A stretch of DNA of 64,000 bases from Tubulanus polymorphus. Lineage: Eukaryota; Nemertea; Palaeonemertea; Tubulaniformes; Tubulanidae. The first letter of the stretch is position 1. Each line of letters starts with the position of its first letter. The notes below the pieces were generated by a model. It ran no database searches and was not told the origin of the DNA. It saw only the letters and a program-made list of their open reading frames with translations. Both the position numbers and the translations under genes were made by a program. Positions 50,641 to 62,875 of this stretch are shown here, piece by piece. The DNA is taken from assembly GCF_964204645.1 (NCBI RefSeq), contig NC_134033.1, positions 11,677,155 to 11,741,154 on the forward strand, in the 5' to 3' direction.

Positions 50641-52797
50641 GATTCATTGTCAGAGATGTAAAGGCTTGTTCAAAATAGATAACAGTAGTACGTCCGATCA
50701 TAAACATTACATAAAACTTACCGAACGTCGGAATGAACTCATATCTGAAACCAGATTTTTGGACATTCTCGTTCGAATAAAACGCTAAGGACTCGCAGTC
50801 GCATACATGTATGATTCGATATTCGGTCCGGTATGTCCGCGATGTTATGCCCATTCGCATTAGGTTTTTACCTTTGAGGTATATCATTTGAATGATATCT
50901 GAACATGTACATACATAGTAAGATCATTGATTATTCATATCCATAGATTTTGGGCAGATTGTTTTGATTTGTCCCTAGGACTTGGTTTTATTGATGTGGA
51001 AACAAAATAGTCCCTTGGAACATTCTGACATTTATCAGTTATAACCATGGTTCCTCATTGCATTGCATAGGAATTCAATATTTGCCCACCTAAAATCGCG
51101 TCCGATGAACTCAACAGTATTAAAACCTGATACTCGTACCAACAATTAAAACCATTTTCCGTAGAGACAAGTGTAGTAAAAATGAAAAAATAACACCCAT
51201 ATACTGAAATGCACGCAAAGAAAACAGCGCCGAATCTCGGAATGACAATACACGCGCTGCAGTTTAAGTGCCATAGGAAAAAAACTAGGCAAGATATCTT
51301 AAAGTTTTAAAGTTCACCTGAAAGGGGGCGTTTATGCGCACAGTTGAAATGTTTGGATTTTTTAGAAAATTATTTCTGAAAATAACGAACTTCAAAGTTC
51401 AGTACCCTGGATTTCTATGCGCACGGCAAAAACTGACCACCGATTTTTATATCGATCTCATGTCGCATTGTTGCAAATTCTAAAAATGATTTTAACATAA
51501 CTGAATACTAGAGATTCACGCGGTTTGAATGTTGCTGAAACTGTCAAAATCCATCCACGGACAGATGAAATATGATACAACACACATCACGGATAGTTTT
51601 AAAAAAAAAAGAAAAAAAATGACCCAACAATACGGGACGAAAGTACCCTTACAAAATGACGGCTAGCAACTGTAAAATGGTTTATTAAGATCAGTTAGAT
51701 ACACACATAGAAATCATCATGTCAAGTGAAAAAGCCGCCATTTGCTGTCCGCTATCGGTGCACCTCCCGTAAATAAACGCTGATTTCGCTGTGAGATATT
51801 TGTCGTTTAGTGGTGGTTCTAAGCTCGCAGGAAGCGGAACGACTTCTATAGTTTTTATTAAATTTCATGTAAATTGGTTGAGAATATTCTGAAATGCAGT
51901 CCATTGAAGTGGAGAGGTAATTTTCAGATTGACGATTAGTTGCCACCTTTGTTTTTTTTATTACAGGGATACTGTCCTCTACCATCGGTGTAAGTTACCA
52001 ATTTGGCAATCCATGGAAGCCCGTATCGACAGTGGCCTGACATCCGGGCCAATTAAATTCAATTGAGTGTGTTTTGATTTACTACTTATTGTTATCGTTG
52101 ATCGATTGTCAACTTAAGAAGGTTTCAGGTTCGAATTCCTGACTTTTTTCAAATCCCAATGTGAACGATACAGAAAGCAGAAAACCCGTTATCGCTGCTA
52201 TTTCGCAGTTGTATTTTGTTGTTATGTTTCCACCACTGTCGGTCAAACAAACGAGATCGACTCTAAATCAATTTCTAATCCTCAAAAAATTTGGCACAAT
52301 CTACAACGTCCTTGCAATTCCTTTTCAAGCAGCAAATACTCTCTCAGATGCAAAATAAAAAACCTCCAGCGACTCAAACTCCCATCTCTGCGATAACCCC
52401 AAACAATCGAAAACATGCGACAAACAACAATATTTCATTTAGCAGAAACAGAATTTTATTGGCGATTTGAACGACTGGTACATAATTTTTTTAAACTTGC
52501 AGGATTCGAAATATAGTTTGACACTATCGGAATACAGCTGTTGTATATATGTGCGAAGGAAAAACTTCGAACGAAACAATGTTGGATATTTATTTCGATG
52601 AAACTTATTCCCGTGTTGAAGATTTCAATTTCCGACTTCGTGTCATCGACACTTACTAAATGAGAAATGAGATTCCTTTACAAGAAAAGCGAATAATATA
52701 TACACTTCGTCTGGGATGATTCAGACAAATCGTTTAACTTTAGCCGATTGTTTGCGGATAGATTTGTTGGATTCCTTGAAGTGAGCAGCTCACCTGT

Positions 52798-55700
52798 TTA
52801 CTCTAAGTCGACGTTTAAGGCGTATCGTCGATATTTGCGTGTCTTAGTTTTTGTCTTAAATTCTGTACCAGCCACAAGATCGTATTGAGTGGCGTAATTT
52901 TTGTATCTGATATATTCGTAAGTCGTGAATCCTGGTGGTTTCACGTCGACTGATAGATCACAAGTTAAAACCTTCGAATTATTGACTGTTGTGAATATAC
53001 CCAAGAAATCTCCTTTCTTGACTGCAATGCGCTGATCTACCGGTACATCAACCTGTTAAAATGAGTAGATATATGTGCTAAGATAAGGTCTATTTCAAAC
53101 ACATCGTGATCGTGAAGTCACGCATATTACTAATCAGGCTCAATTACTTCATTCACTGGATGTCTTTAAACCAAGTAAATACATAGACCTATATGATAGA
53201 TATCATCAGTATATCCCGATTTTAATGATTGGTTCAAAAAACTGTCGTGTCAACGCATATTTAGGTGAAATGGATTAGAATTAAAAAGAAAAAAACAAAA
53301 TTACCGAAACTTTTCCTGTTTTCGCGCCGCTCAGAACCTGGAACCCGATAAGTTTGAAAGTGTGGCTACCGGTTTTTCTGAAAACTGCGCCATTCACATC
53401 CCTGCCGTTGCCGGTCGAATAGTAGTTCCAACGAATAATGGAGGAATCACACGGTATTTTGTAATCGAGAAGAACTACTAATGAGTTCACGTGTTTCCAA
53501 CTGCCTCTAGTCATGTTCTTTCCTCCAACTTTTACATTACACGTTGATGGTGGTGGTGTCGGTGCAGGTGTCGGTGCAGGTGTTGGTGGTGTGGTCGGTG
53601 ACGATTTCGGTGTCGTAGCAGTTGCATCTATCCCTAAGCCAACGAAAAATACAGAATATAATTCAATTAGTCTGAGTGTGTTGCACTGACGTCACGGCCA
53701 GTGGCTAGAGCTGTATTGTATCATTAAATGTACTTCGTTTAGCCGCTAATGCTTGTTGTCAAATACGGATAATGCGTAAAGCTCCACCCATAATAGACAA
53801 TAGTCACACGATTGTAGATGACGGGTAGTTTGAATTAGATATCAAAATACATAAAGTGACTCATAATTCTATATTAGGGCTGGGTACCAAACCTTTATAT
53901 TCTGTCTATTTTCATGTCACTATAATAAATGAAAAATAAAAAATACATGCGTTTTAAATTCCCCACCCACCACTCTCTATAGTTAAGAAAAGATTTAGCA
54001 AAAATACATGACTTTGAAGGAAAAATCTCGTGGCCCAACGATGACTTTTATTTACCGAATTTGCAGAGTGGTCCGGCAAATGAATTGGTGCAGGCGCAAT
54101 TTGCTTCTCCTAACTCGTTCTTGGAGCACGTTCCTCCATTCTGACATGGATTCGGGTCACACGGGTCACCGACTGAAATGAGAAATGCAGAACGCCATTT
54201 AAACTCAGAGACTCGCAATATGCGATTTACTATTAACAACATGCGATAAACAATATGCGATTTACGATTAACGATATGCGATAAACAATACGCGTTTTAC
54301 GATTAACAATATGCGATAAACAATATGCGATTTACGATTAACAATATGCGATATTTGAGACCCGACATCACTTACCTATTTCACAGAGATCCCCTGAGAA
54401 ATTAGGAGGGCAGTCACACACAGGTTTACCGTCAACAGAGTAACATTCACCACCGTTTGAACAGTTCGTATTGGTGCAAATATCTACAACAAAATGTGAT
54501 TAATGTTAACAACTGGAGAAATGAACTTGAGATTACAATTGAGGAGATTTAAATAACGGTTCAACCTACCGCAATCAGCAACCGGGATGCATCTCGACGC
54601 GGTGTAAATAAAACCGGCATCGCATTCACATCCGGCAGAGTTTGGTAAATCACAATTTGCCGCATCGACGGTTCGTTGTTCACATGTTGGTTGACAACCG
54701 GACATTTTTCTGTTAAAAGCACTGTTTGCGGGACAATTTGGCACTAAAATAAAATATATCAGCGCTACTATAACATTATACACGATTTAGTCTCTATGTT
54801 TCTTGTCTTTTAGTGGTTTTTATCTCTTTTGTTTTTTTAAAATTAATTCTATATGAGCTAAATGCCATTATGTAGTCTATGCCGGTATGTTCTGAGTTTA
54901 AAACAAATTTGTATTCAGATTCACGGGAGTATCGCGATTATATCGTGTATCTTTGAACACGTCGAGTGTAAATAATGTCAAAGATGTTTCTATAGATTTG
55001 AAAATCGTGATTCAGCGGACCTACAAAGTGTACGGCATACTCTGCGTGACAGGCACATCAGACGGAACAATTTCTGGTATTAATGAATTCATGCAATCTT
55101 TCTTTCTATATCAGAAAACCTTTCTTCCATCGCTTAGTTATTTCTATTATCTATACATAACATAATTTCTCTTACGGCACAAATTTGCCGTTCTCCACGT
55201 GGCCACTGTATGTCCAGCCTCTTCACACGCAGTCTCCGCCTCGGTTAGCGACGAACAAATGGCTTGCATATCACCTCTCATCGCCGCTCCGTCAAATACA
55301 CAGTTGTCGAAAGTCGTGGTTATAGTGGTATCATTAGCACCGATACATTCACCGAATGGACCGTCAACTTTATTCAACAGACCGCAGAAATTATCAGCAC
55401 CGTATTTCGTCTTATCGGCTTCCGTTGGTACGAATGGCTCACTTGAAACAGACGAAAATATCAACTTCAATGGAAAATATTTACGGCAACTTTACTAGAA
55501 ACTCGATCAGAATTACTCGATACAAACGTGAAATCTAAGACAGTATGTACAAGGTGCGAAATGCAAGATGATCAAATAGAAATTTCCGTTAACCTCCGGC
55601 AAAATTCACATCCTAGGCGCGTGGGATTTGAATAATGATCGTAGACATTCAGTGAATGTGGTTTCTTTTGCCCTTGATGTATTTTGACATAATTTGTTCT

Positions 55701-58506
55701 AGTTTTTGTGTGATACTTACGCTGGAGCTTGTCGCTTACGTCTTCCGGCCCTCGCAACACAGCTGTAAAAAGATCAAATATTTCAAAGAAACCGAGCATG
55801 GAACTTACTGATTTACTTCACCTAATCTGGACATGATTCTCTATTTCTCGGAAAAGACATTGCATACATTTTTGATAAACCTACCTTCCCGGTACGACGC
55901 ACTGGTTATCGATGCCAAGTAAGCAACTCGCCGTCGCTGGATTGTCGTCAGCATAATTTCCATTACAATTTCCACATAACCCGGTCAATCTACCGCCCAA
56001 ATTGTTTGGACCTGATCTTCCACCGTATCTTACATAGAGTTTGTACCCGTAGACGTATTGCACTAAGACTCCACAGTTTAACAACTGCACGCTATAGCTT
56101 CCATAACATTTCGTGATCATTATTCCCGGGAGTGTGACGCAGCCGCATTGACGAACTCCGTTTATCTAAATGATGGAATGATTATATTAGACCAGACTAG
56201 ATGTACATTGAGAAAATTAAACTAGAAATGCTACAGCAACTTTGCAGATTTGACTCTAAAACACTGGCAATTTGTAGATTTCTACTTTGAATAAAACCAA
56301 GAACTGAAGGATTGTTAAAGCACTTTTACTTGCAATCAAAAAGAAGCTAACTTTCATTAACAGATTTACTTAAGACTGATTGCATAATGTACATATCTTA
56401 CCCACAGATATTTGTGATTGAACTCAAGTTTGTATCCGTTGTATTCAATAATCGCATACTTGACGTAAGCCACGCGATAATACGGAAGGTTCCGGGAAGA
56501 TATACGATATTTACAGGTTCCGTCGGCGTAACCGGCGTGCTCCGACAAAATGTATGCACAAGAAGAGCCTTGGAAATTGTATGGAAGCAGATCAAACGTT
56601 TTGTAATGAGGATCGCCGTAAACCGAACATACACTATTGCACGGCCGTATAATAGGCACTGAAATAGAAAGAAAAAATTGTTTCATTCAGATTGAAGAGT
56701 GCTTTTTAGTTAATGAAACAATTTGATAGTTAATTCTTAATTGGTCAGTATTTGATAGTTTGATACGTACTACTTGAAGGTGAACATTAAGTTGTGCTTA
56801 CCCAAAATCGACGCGCAGGTACGAGACCTCCTATCAGTGGACATGGTACACGTTTGTCCATGTGGACACGGATTCGTAACACATGGATCTGGTGGAAGAG
56901 TCATTGGTTGCATCGCCGCTGTCGAAAGAAAATGTTTTCGAAATTTGTTCAGGTGGTTTTAGTGCATCCATGGGATAAAATGGAAAGTGCACTATTTACA
57001 AAATATACATTAAAGTGAACGACAATTAAGTATTTTCAAAGTAGAAAAGTGACAATTTTGTTTGTCACTTATCATTCCGCAACGAACACTACGTGATTTA
57101 CAAAAAAAATCTAAATCTGTCGTTACTATGACGTAGTCAAGAAAAGGGAAATAGTCCATCGAACGGTGGACAATCGTATTTGTGCGATGTGACACTGAGG
57201 ACCGCGCGCTGGTCCCATCTATCACTTAACCTTAACGTGCGCTAGCGGCTGTTCAGTAGCCAATCGGATACCTTGCGCCTTTGTCTCTTTCTCTCTACAG
57301 ATCTGCATCACAATAAGTAGACGTGTTTGAGCATTCGTTCTTGCGAAAATCCGTTATAGTCGTCGCATTTTACTCTGTTAGCCGACGAAATAAGGGCCGC
57401 AATGTAGTCTTCGACTTGCTGTCATTTATAACAACATGAACCGTGATATAATGTGCGCACAGGCTCCTTAGTCTATTAACGTAGGCTCGTTAATATGGCG
57501 TAACCAAGAAAAACTTTAGGTTTCCAATATGCCTATCTAACACCTACCTTGAGTGCATGTCGTCCCGGTCCATTCACTGGTACACGCGCATTCAGGAACT
57601 CTCTGGCTATTCCATGCGCACGTACCCCCATTTTGACAATAGTCTAAACAAGTTCCTACAAGAATAACTCAAATAGCCATTTTTAACAATTAATCATGTT
57701 TGGATAATTGAACAGTAACGGATAAGACAATTCAAATAGCTCCGCGGAGGTACGAAACAAGCTTATGATTTTAATGTCATATCTATTTGCGTTTTCTTGA
57801 AGCATCTATCAATATATTTTGCTTCAAGAAATTGCCTCTTCTTTTGGAAAATTTGGTAAAATTATTGATTGCCAACGAAATTAAGAATTTCCTTCTTCAA
57901 TAAAACATACTGTACTCGCAGAGGGATCCTGTGTAACCAGGAAAACATTCACAAGCGATTTGCTGGCCTTTTATGACTTCACATCCATTCTTACAACTCC
58001 CTTTGAAGTCGCAAATTGGTGATGCTACAAAATATAGATTTACATATCAGTGCATAGCTATATATCAATCACTAAATTCAACCATTTATCTTTTGTTATT
58101 GTCTGGCAAAATTCGATTGTGTATAAAATGTATACTAACCGCTCTTTGTGCCTGTCACAGCAAAGCACAGAACAATGAAAACGTAACCTGCAATAATAAA
58201 GATGTTTTTCAATAAGGCATTGCCGTGCTGGGATCCAAACCTAATTGCATCGAGATACGCGGCTCTAAAAGGCTGGCTTTTATGTCGATAAGCGACGGGA
58301 CGCCTACCGACTCCTACCGACGCAACTGAGAGCAACCGCGATCGCAGCCCAGCTTATGTCGACTGCGCTCCGATTCCCAGTAGCTGAGGCCGACTAGCGG
58401 GATACGAGATCCTCCCAGTTGCTTCCCTGCTCATGTCGGTTACGGTTACTGGCAAATGCACCGGCTCATATGGTCACGTTACTTACCTAACATCATCTGT
58501 GGTTTT
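52798..58506 (-). CDS. Gene 6: EGF-VWD-C8-TIL protein lacking one EGF exon
   Basis: Fourteen exons, 5' to 3': 58506-58497, 58187-58140, 58024-57911, 57655-57548, 56918-56802, 56658-56402, 56165-55885, 55762-55721, 55441-55176, 54743-54570, 54483-54376, 54172-54056, 53633-53305, 53052-52798. Joined length is 2226 nt (741 aa). The 108-nt EGF exon that precedes VWD in every paralogue is deleted. Both neighbouring exons are phase 1, so the frame survives. The small Cys module also ends Ile-Leu instead of Ile-Cys, losing its last Cys. The C8 and second VWD exons resemble gene 3 more than gene 5. The rest, including the linker and C-terminal domain, is nearly identical to gene 5. Confidence 0.85.
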
Positions 58507-58554
58507 TATGCTATAAGCTTAGTGAAATATCAAATATTTGATCATATTTAAAGG

Positions 58555-58562
58555 AATATTAC
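58555..58562 (-). promoter_or_regulatory. TATA-like element of gene 6
   Basis: TTTAAATA on the minus strand, 49 bases upstream of the ATG, with the same shortened leader as gene 4. Confidence 0.5.
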
Positions 58563-59104
58563 TAATATTGGCCATGGTTATGCAGTAAACAGAGTATCCT
58601 CCAAATCTAATAAAATTCTCCAAAGTGTTCGAATAACAATGGATCTATCATCACAAGTACATGTTACTAGATCGAATATTTATTGATCTTATTTTACAAT
58701 TGTAATTGGCAATCGTGAGTATCACTTCCATTAAATATTTGTTTTTCAACAGTAGGTTTCATTTTCAGATTAAGTCTTCTATGCGTTAATAATTTCATGC
58801 CTCGCAAATCTAAAAGACATTGTATGCGAGGTACAATAGCATGTTATTAGATATACAGTTGGAGACGTCTATAGTTGAAATATATTTATACAATGATTAA
58901 GTCTTTACAAACATAACGTCATTTTGCATGTGCTCGAATTTCTCCGGATAACAACGGAAAATGATAAAAAAACGGCTTTTAGTTCACCATGATTTGCAGT
59001 AATAAAACTGGCAACTCGTTTTAAAAGTGCACAGTTCATCTCATAAGTAAGGTCTTTATTGCCGTTTAGTAAGAGGGAACATTTGTCGGATTGTGTCAGT
59101 CTGT

Positions 59105-59329
59105 TTAACTTGCTAGTTCGCGGAAAAGACGAAGTTGGTCGATTTCTAACACATGGGATGGGTTACGGCACTGGAAGATAAAATGACGAGTAATGAGGTT
59201 TACGTTATAGTACGAACAATGAGGATATACTTTGTTGCCAAAATCATGCATGAACATATGATGTTTCAGTAAGAAGTCTGCGCGAAGTCTGTTCAGGTTA
59301 ACCTCATCATGAATTCCTGGTAGATACTG
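59105..59329 (-). mobile_element. LINE C-terminal fragment, unit 6
   Basis: Third copy of the reverse-transcriptase tail seen at 38029-38254, in the same place relative to gene and conserved block. Confidence 0.65.
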
Positions 59330-59604
59330 TACTTAAGATGAATTTGAAATGGCCTTTCACGTAATAGGATTTGAATTGTGACAGGGAAGAGAGATTTCTG
59401 ATTTGACAATCAAGTTTATTCCCAGTAAAATATGAAATTGCCCTATTGAATGTAAATCAGAATTCTCGTCTTTTAGAATTATTGTCGTGGATTTTGTCGA
59501 TACATGATTTCAATTTTAGTATACCAAAATACGACTGTACTATGATGAAGAGATCGTTCTAAAACAGCCATAACTTTTCGCTTAATAAGTTAACGAGAAC
59601 TCAT

Positions 59605-59774
59605 TAGTTTTAGGTTCCTCTTGTCTTTCAAAGTCGGTATTGCCGCAATGATAACACGTGACGCAGTCATTTCAACGCGATAGAAATATAAACGAGTTTT
59701 TAGTTTTGCTGATTTGCAACGACTGATTCATCGTTGGCTAAAGCTTAATCAATCGCTGATCTATCTTCGATGGC
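59605..59774. promoter_or_regulatory. 170-bp conserved noncoding block upstream of gene 6
   Basis: Differs from the other three copies at one base (GATAGAAATA instead of GATACAAATA). That change would put a stop in the only open frame across the block. Confidence 0.6.
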
Positions 59775-60178
59775 CGTAAGATTGACAAAATCTCATTCTT
59801 CCGTATATACATATCATGAAGCGAATTATCCAATAATACCCTCTTGCCGAAGTGATACGTATGTTGACCACTTGAAAATTGAAAATATTTTCGTTCCGAT
59901 AAAGTCGGTAATATTTAGTTAATCAAACAGCTGGATGTCTGAAAGGAGAAACTAATGAAATGAAAAATATTTCATCTGAACAAGATATTAATACTTCAAT
60001 CGCTTGAATATTGATATATGCGATATTATGAGGCGTATGTTATGAAAGTGAGTGTAAGTGAAAGCCATTCACTGGGTGTTGATTGGAATTTCATTTTATT
60101 TGACAAGTCCCGACAAATCATGTACGATACGAAATTGTGTACGGCTTCGAGATGGGTGTCTTTGCGAGGGGCTTCTAT

Positions 60179-60660
60179 CTTGAGCACATCCGTATCCCCA
60201 TGACACGATTCCATTGAGTTTATACCGTCCGTTCACTTCACTAATTGAAAATGAATTTAATTACCTACTGTCCAAAACAATGAGCGGGGCTGATAGCCCA
60301 CTGTGGGTCGATCAAAGTGGCTCAACATCCTTGGAATCCGTTGTTTGTCAGACCAGCCATCCACGGCCAGCTTCCGGGACGAGCTTCTTGGCCACCGACA
60401 ATTCGGGACCCTGTTCCACAGGTCTGAGTTAAATTTGACTCTATAGTTAAAACATTGAAAATGAACTAACTTTAACTAAGCGTTAACTCTAACTCACAAC
60501 TGTGGGACCGAGTCCTGAATCCACCCAAACCATTTCCTGGTCGTTGTTGGTCTCATGGTTGATGTTGGTCTCATGGTTGTTGTTGATCTCATGGTTGTAG
60601 TCTTCGGTTTCCGCGTGGTCGATGTTACTCCCGGGGGTGACGGGGTCACTGTAGTGTGAA
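60179..60660 (-). pseudogene. Serine protease pseudogene, unit 6
   Basis: The IVGG/AHC exon is at 60423-60265, with the same TGA as units 4 and 5. The truncated Ser exon has one further change (GAGTTTATACC for GAGTTGATACC). The Thr-rich upstream stretch carries the unit 5-type frameshift. Confidence 0.75.
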
Positions 60661-60709
60661 TAATAACCATATTTTGAATAAGACTGTCTTATTTTCTTAA
60701 AAAAAGTAT

Positions 60710-61139
60710 TTCAGGATAGGATAGGATAGGAAATTTCTATAGCGCCTTGTAAATAGCAGGGCTATTATCAAAGGCGCTCTCCAGACGAAGATGATGACTT
60801 GAACAGAAATGTCTTGAGCTGTGCTTTGAATGCTGGTAGAGAGTCAATATCACGGAGAGGTTGCGGAAGGGAGTTCCACACTATAGGTGCAGATGTCTCA
60901 AATGCACGTCTGCCGAATGACTTATGACGACATGATCTGACTAACAGAAGGTTCTGCGACCCGTTACGTAATTTACTTATTTTATAGGCCATTGGATGAA
61001 GGCGAAACTCAAGACGACATGATCTGACTAACAGAAGGTTCTGCGACCCGTTACGTAATTTACTTATTTTATAGACCATTGGATGAAGGCGAAATGACAG
61101 GAAATTGCAAGATGGGAGAAATTCAAATGTAGCTGACAC
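60710..61139 (-). mobile_element. LINE 3' end with internal duplication, unit 6
   Basis: Same LINE tail as in units 4 and 5, but a segment of about 85 bp (encoding FRLHPMxYKISKLRNGSQNL) is tandemly repeated near 61005-61090. The frame stays open through the duplication. Confidence 0.7.
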
Positions 61140-61332
61140 GATTCTGTAAAGGCTTGTTCAAAATAGATAACAGTAGTACGTCCGATCATAAACATTACAT
61201 AAAACTTACCGAACGTCGGAATGAACTCATATCTGAAACCAGATTTTTGGACATTCTCGTTCGAATAAAACGCTAAGGACTCGCAGTCGCATACATGTAT
61301 GATTCGATATTCGGTCCGGTCTGTCCGCAATG

Positions 61333-62633
61333 GGGCGCAAGTCCATTATAACATTAAATAGTTCCAGCAGAGACTTATCACATTGGACTGGTATTTGGAA
61401 TTAATCCGCCAATATTGGACTGATTGAATCTTACGACATTACGCCGTAGGACGTGCGGCTCAACTCCAGAACAGGTAAAAGTAGAGATCTATCAATCCTA
61501 AATATCGGCCGATTCTACTCGTCGACAATGTCTACAACCCCGATTGACGTCCGATTCTACTCGTCGACAATGTCTACAACCCCGATTGTCTGCATTCCTG
61601 ATTGTCGACCGATTTTACTCGTCGACAATGTCTACAACCCCGATTGTCGACCGATTTTACTCGTCGACAATGTCTACAATCATGTTTATATCAATCTTAT
61701 ATAGTGGCCGGGATCGAGGGACTGCGTGTGTGCGTGGATTACCCCTATATAGAGTGGCCGGGATCGAGGGGCTGCGGGTGTGCGTGGATTACCCTTATAT
61801 ATAGAGGCTGGGATCGAGGGGCCGCGTGTGTGAGTGGGTCACCCTTATATAGTGTGGCTGGGATCGAGGGGCCGCGTGTGTGCGTGGATCACCATTATAT
61901 AAAGTGGCTGGGATCGAGGGGTGGTGTGTGTGCGTGGATTACCCTTATATAGAGTGGCTGCTATCGAGGGGCTGCGTGTGTGCGTGGATGACCCTTTATA
62001 ATGAGTGGCCGGGATCGAGGGGCTGCGTGTGTGCGTGGATTACCCTTATATAGAGTGGCTGGGATCGAGGGGCTGCGTGTGTGCGTGGTTTACCCTTATA
62101 TAAAGTGGCTGGGATCGAGGGGCCGCTTGTGTGCGTGGATTGTGTGCGTGGATTACCCTTATATAAAGTGGCTCGGATCGAGGGGTGGTGTGTGCGTGGA
62201 TTACCCTTGTATAGAGTGGCCGGGATCGAGGGGCTGCGTGCGTGCGTGGATTAACCTTATATAAAGTGGCTGGGATCGAGGAGCTGCGTGCTTCCGTCAG
62301 TTGATTTTCACAATCAGGATTGTAGACATTGTCGACGAGTAGAATCGGTCGACAATCGGGGTTGTAGACATTGTCGACGAGTAGAATCGGTCGACAAGCA
62401 GGATTGTAGACATTGTCGACGAGTAGAATCGGTCGACAATCGGGGTTGTAGACATTGTCGACGAGTAGAATTAGTCGACAATCGGGGTTGTAGACATTGT
62501 CGACGAGTAGAATCGGTCGACAATCGGGGTTGTAGACATTGTCGACAAGTAGAATCGGTCGCAGCCGAATTACTCCTTTTCTATAAATGTATCTTTGAGC
62601 AGGGAACTATTCCACGCTATACTGGACTTGGAC
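61333..62633. mobile_element. Foldback-like DNA element with subterminal repeat arrays
   Basis: Absent from the equivalent sites in units 4 and 5, so it is an insertion. It is flanked by CCGCAATG on both sides (61325-61332 and 62634-62641), an apparent 7-8 bp target duplication. The ends are imperfect inverted repeats: left GGGCGCAAGTCCATTATA, right reverse complement GGTCCAAGTCCAGTATA. Inside, a left array of CTCGTCGACAATGTCTACAA units (about 61510-61680) is mirrored by an inverted array (about 62320-62560). Between them lies a tandem repeat of about 60 bp (61705-62290) built on GGGATCGAGGGGCTGCGTGT. No transposase gene, so non-autonomous. The target length is compatible with hAT, P or Merlin superfamilies; I cannot decide. 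Confidence 0.75.
61705..62290. repeat. About 60-bp tandem repeat inside the foldback-like element
   Basis: Around ten units of GTGGCTGGGATCGAGGGGCT followed by GCGTGTGTGCGTGGATTACC and CTTATATAGA. GT-rich with a TATATA core. Units differ by point changes, and one has a local duplication of GTGTGCGTGGATT near 62140. Confidence 0.9.
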
Positions 62634-62842
62634 CCGCAATGGTATGTCCATTCGCATTAGGTTTTTACCTTTGAGGTATATCATTTGAATGATATCTGAA
62701 CATGTACATGCATAATAAGATCATTGATTATTCATATCCATAGATTTTGGGCAGATTGTTTTGATTTGTCCCTAGGACTTGGTTTTATTGATGTGGAAAC
62801 AAAATAGTCCCTTGGAACATTCTGACATTTATCAGTTATAAC

Positions 62843-62875
62843 AAGGAAGTGTGATGAGATCATCACACTTCCCTG
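62843..62875. mobile_element. 33-bp hairpin insertion with 8-bp target duplication
   Basis: Units 4 and 5 have a single GTTATAAC/ATAACC site here. Unit 6 has GTTATAAC at 62835-62842 and again at 62876-62883. Between them, GGAAGTGTGATGA pairs with TCATCACACTTCC across a 2-base loop (13-bp perfect stem). It looks like an extremely short foldback insertion or a transposon footprint. Confidence 0.7.

Larger units (their letters stand above)
41731..52404. repeat. Tandem duplication unit 5
   Basis: Second of three recent copies, about 10.7 kb: gene 5 plus spacer with LINE fragment (48686-48910), conserved block, protease pseudogene, LINE 3' end and unknown ORF, in the same order as unit 4. Confidence 0.8.
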
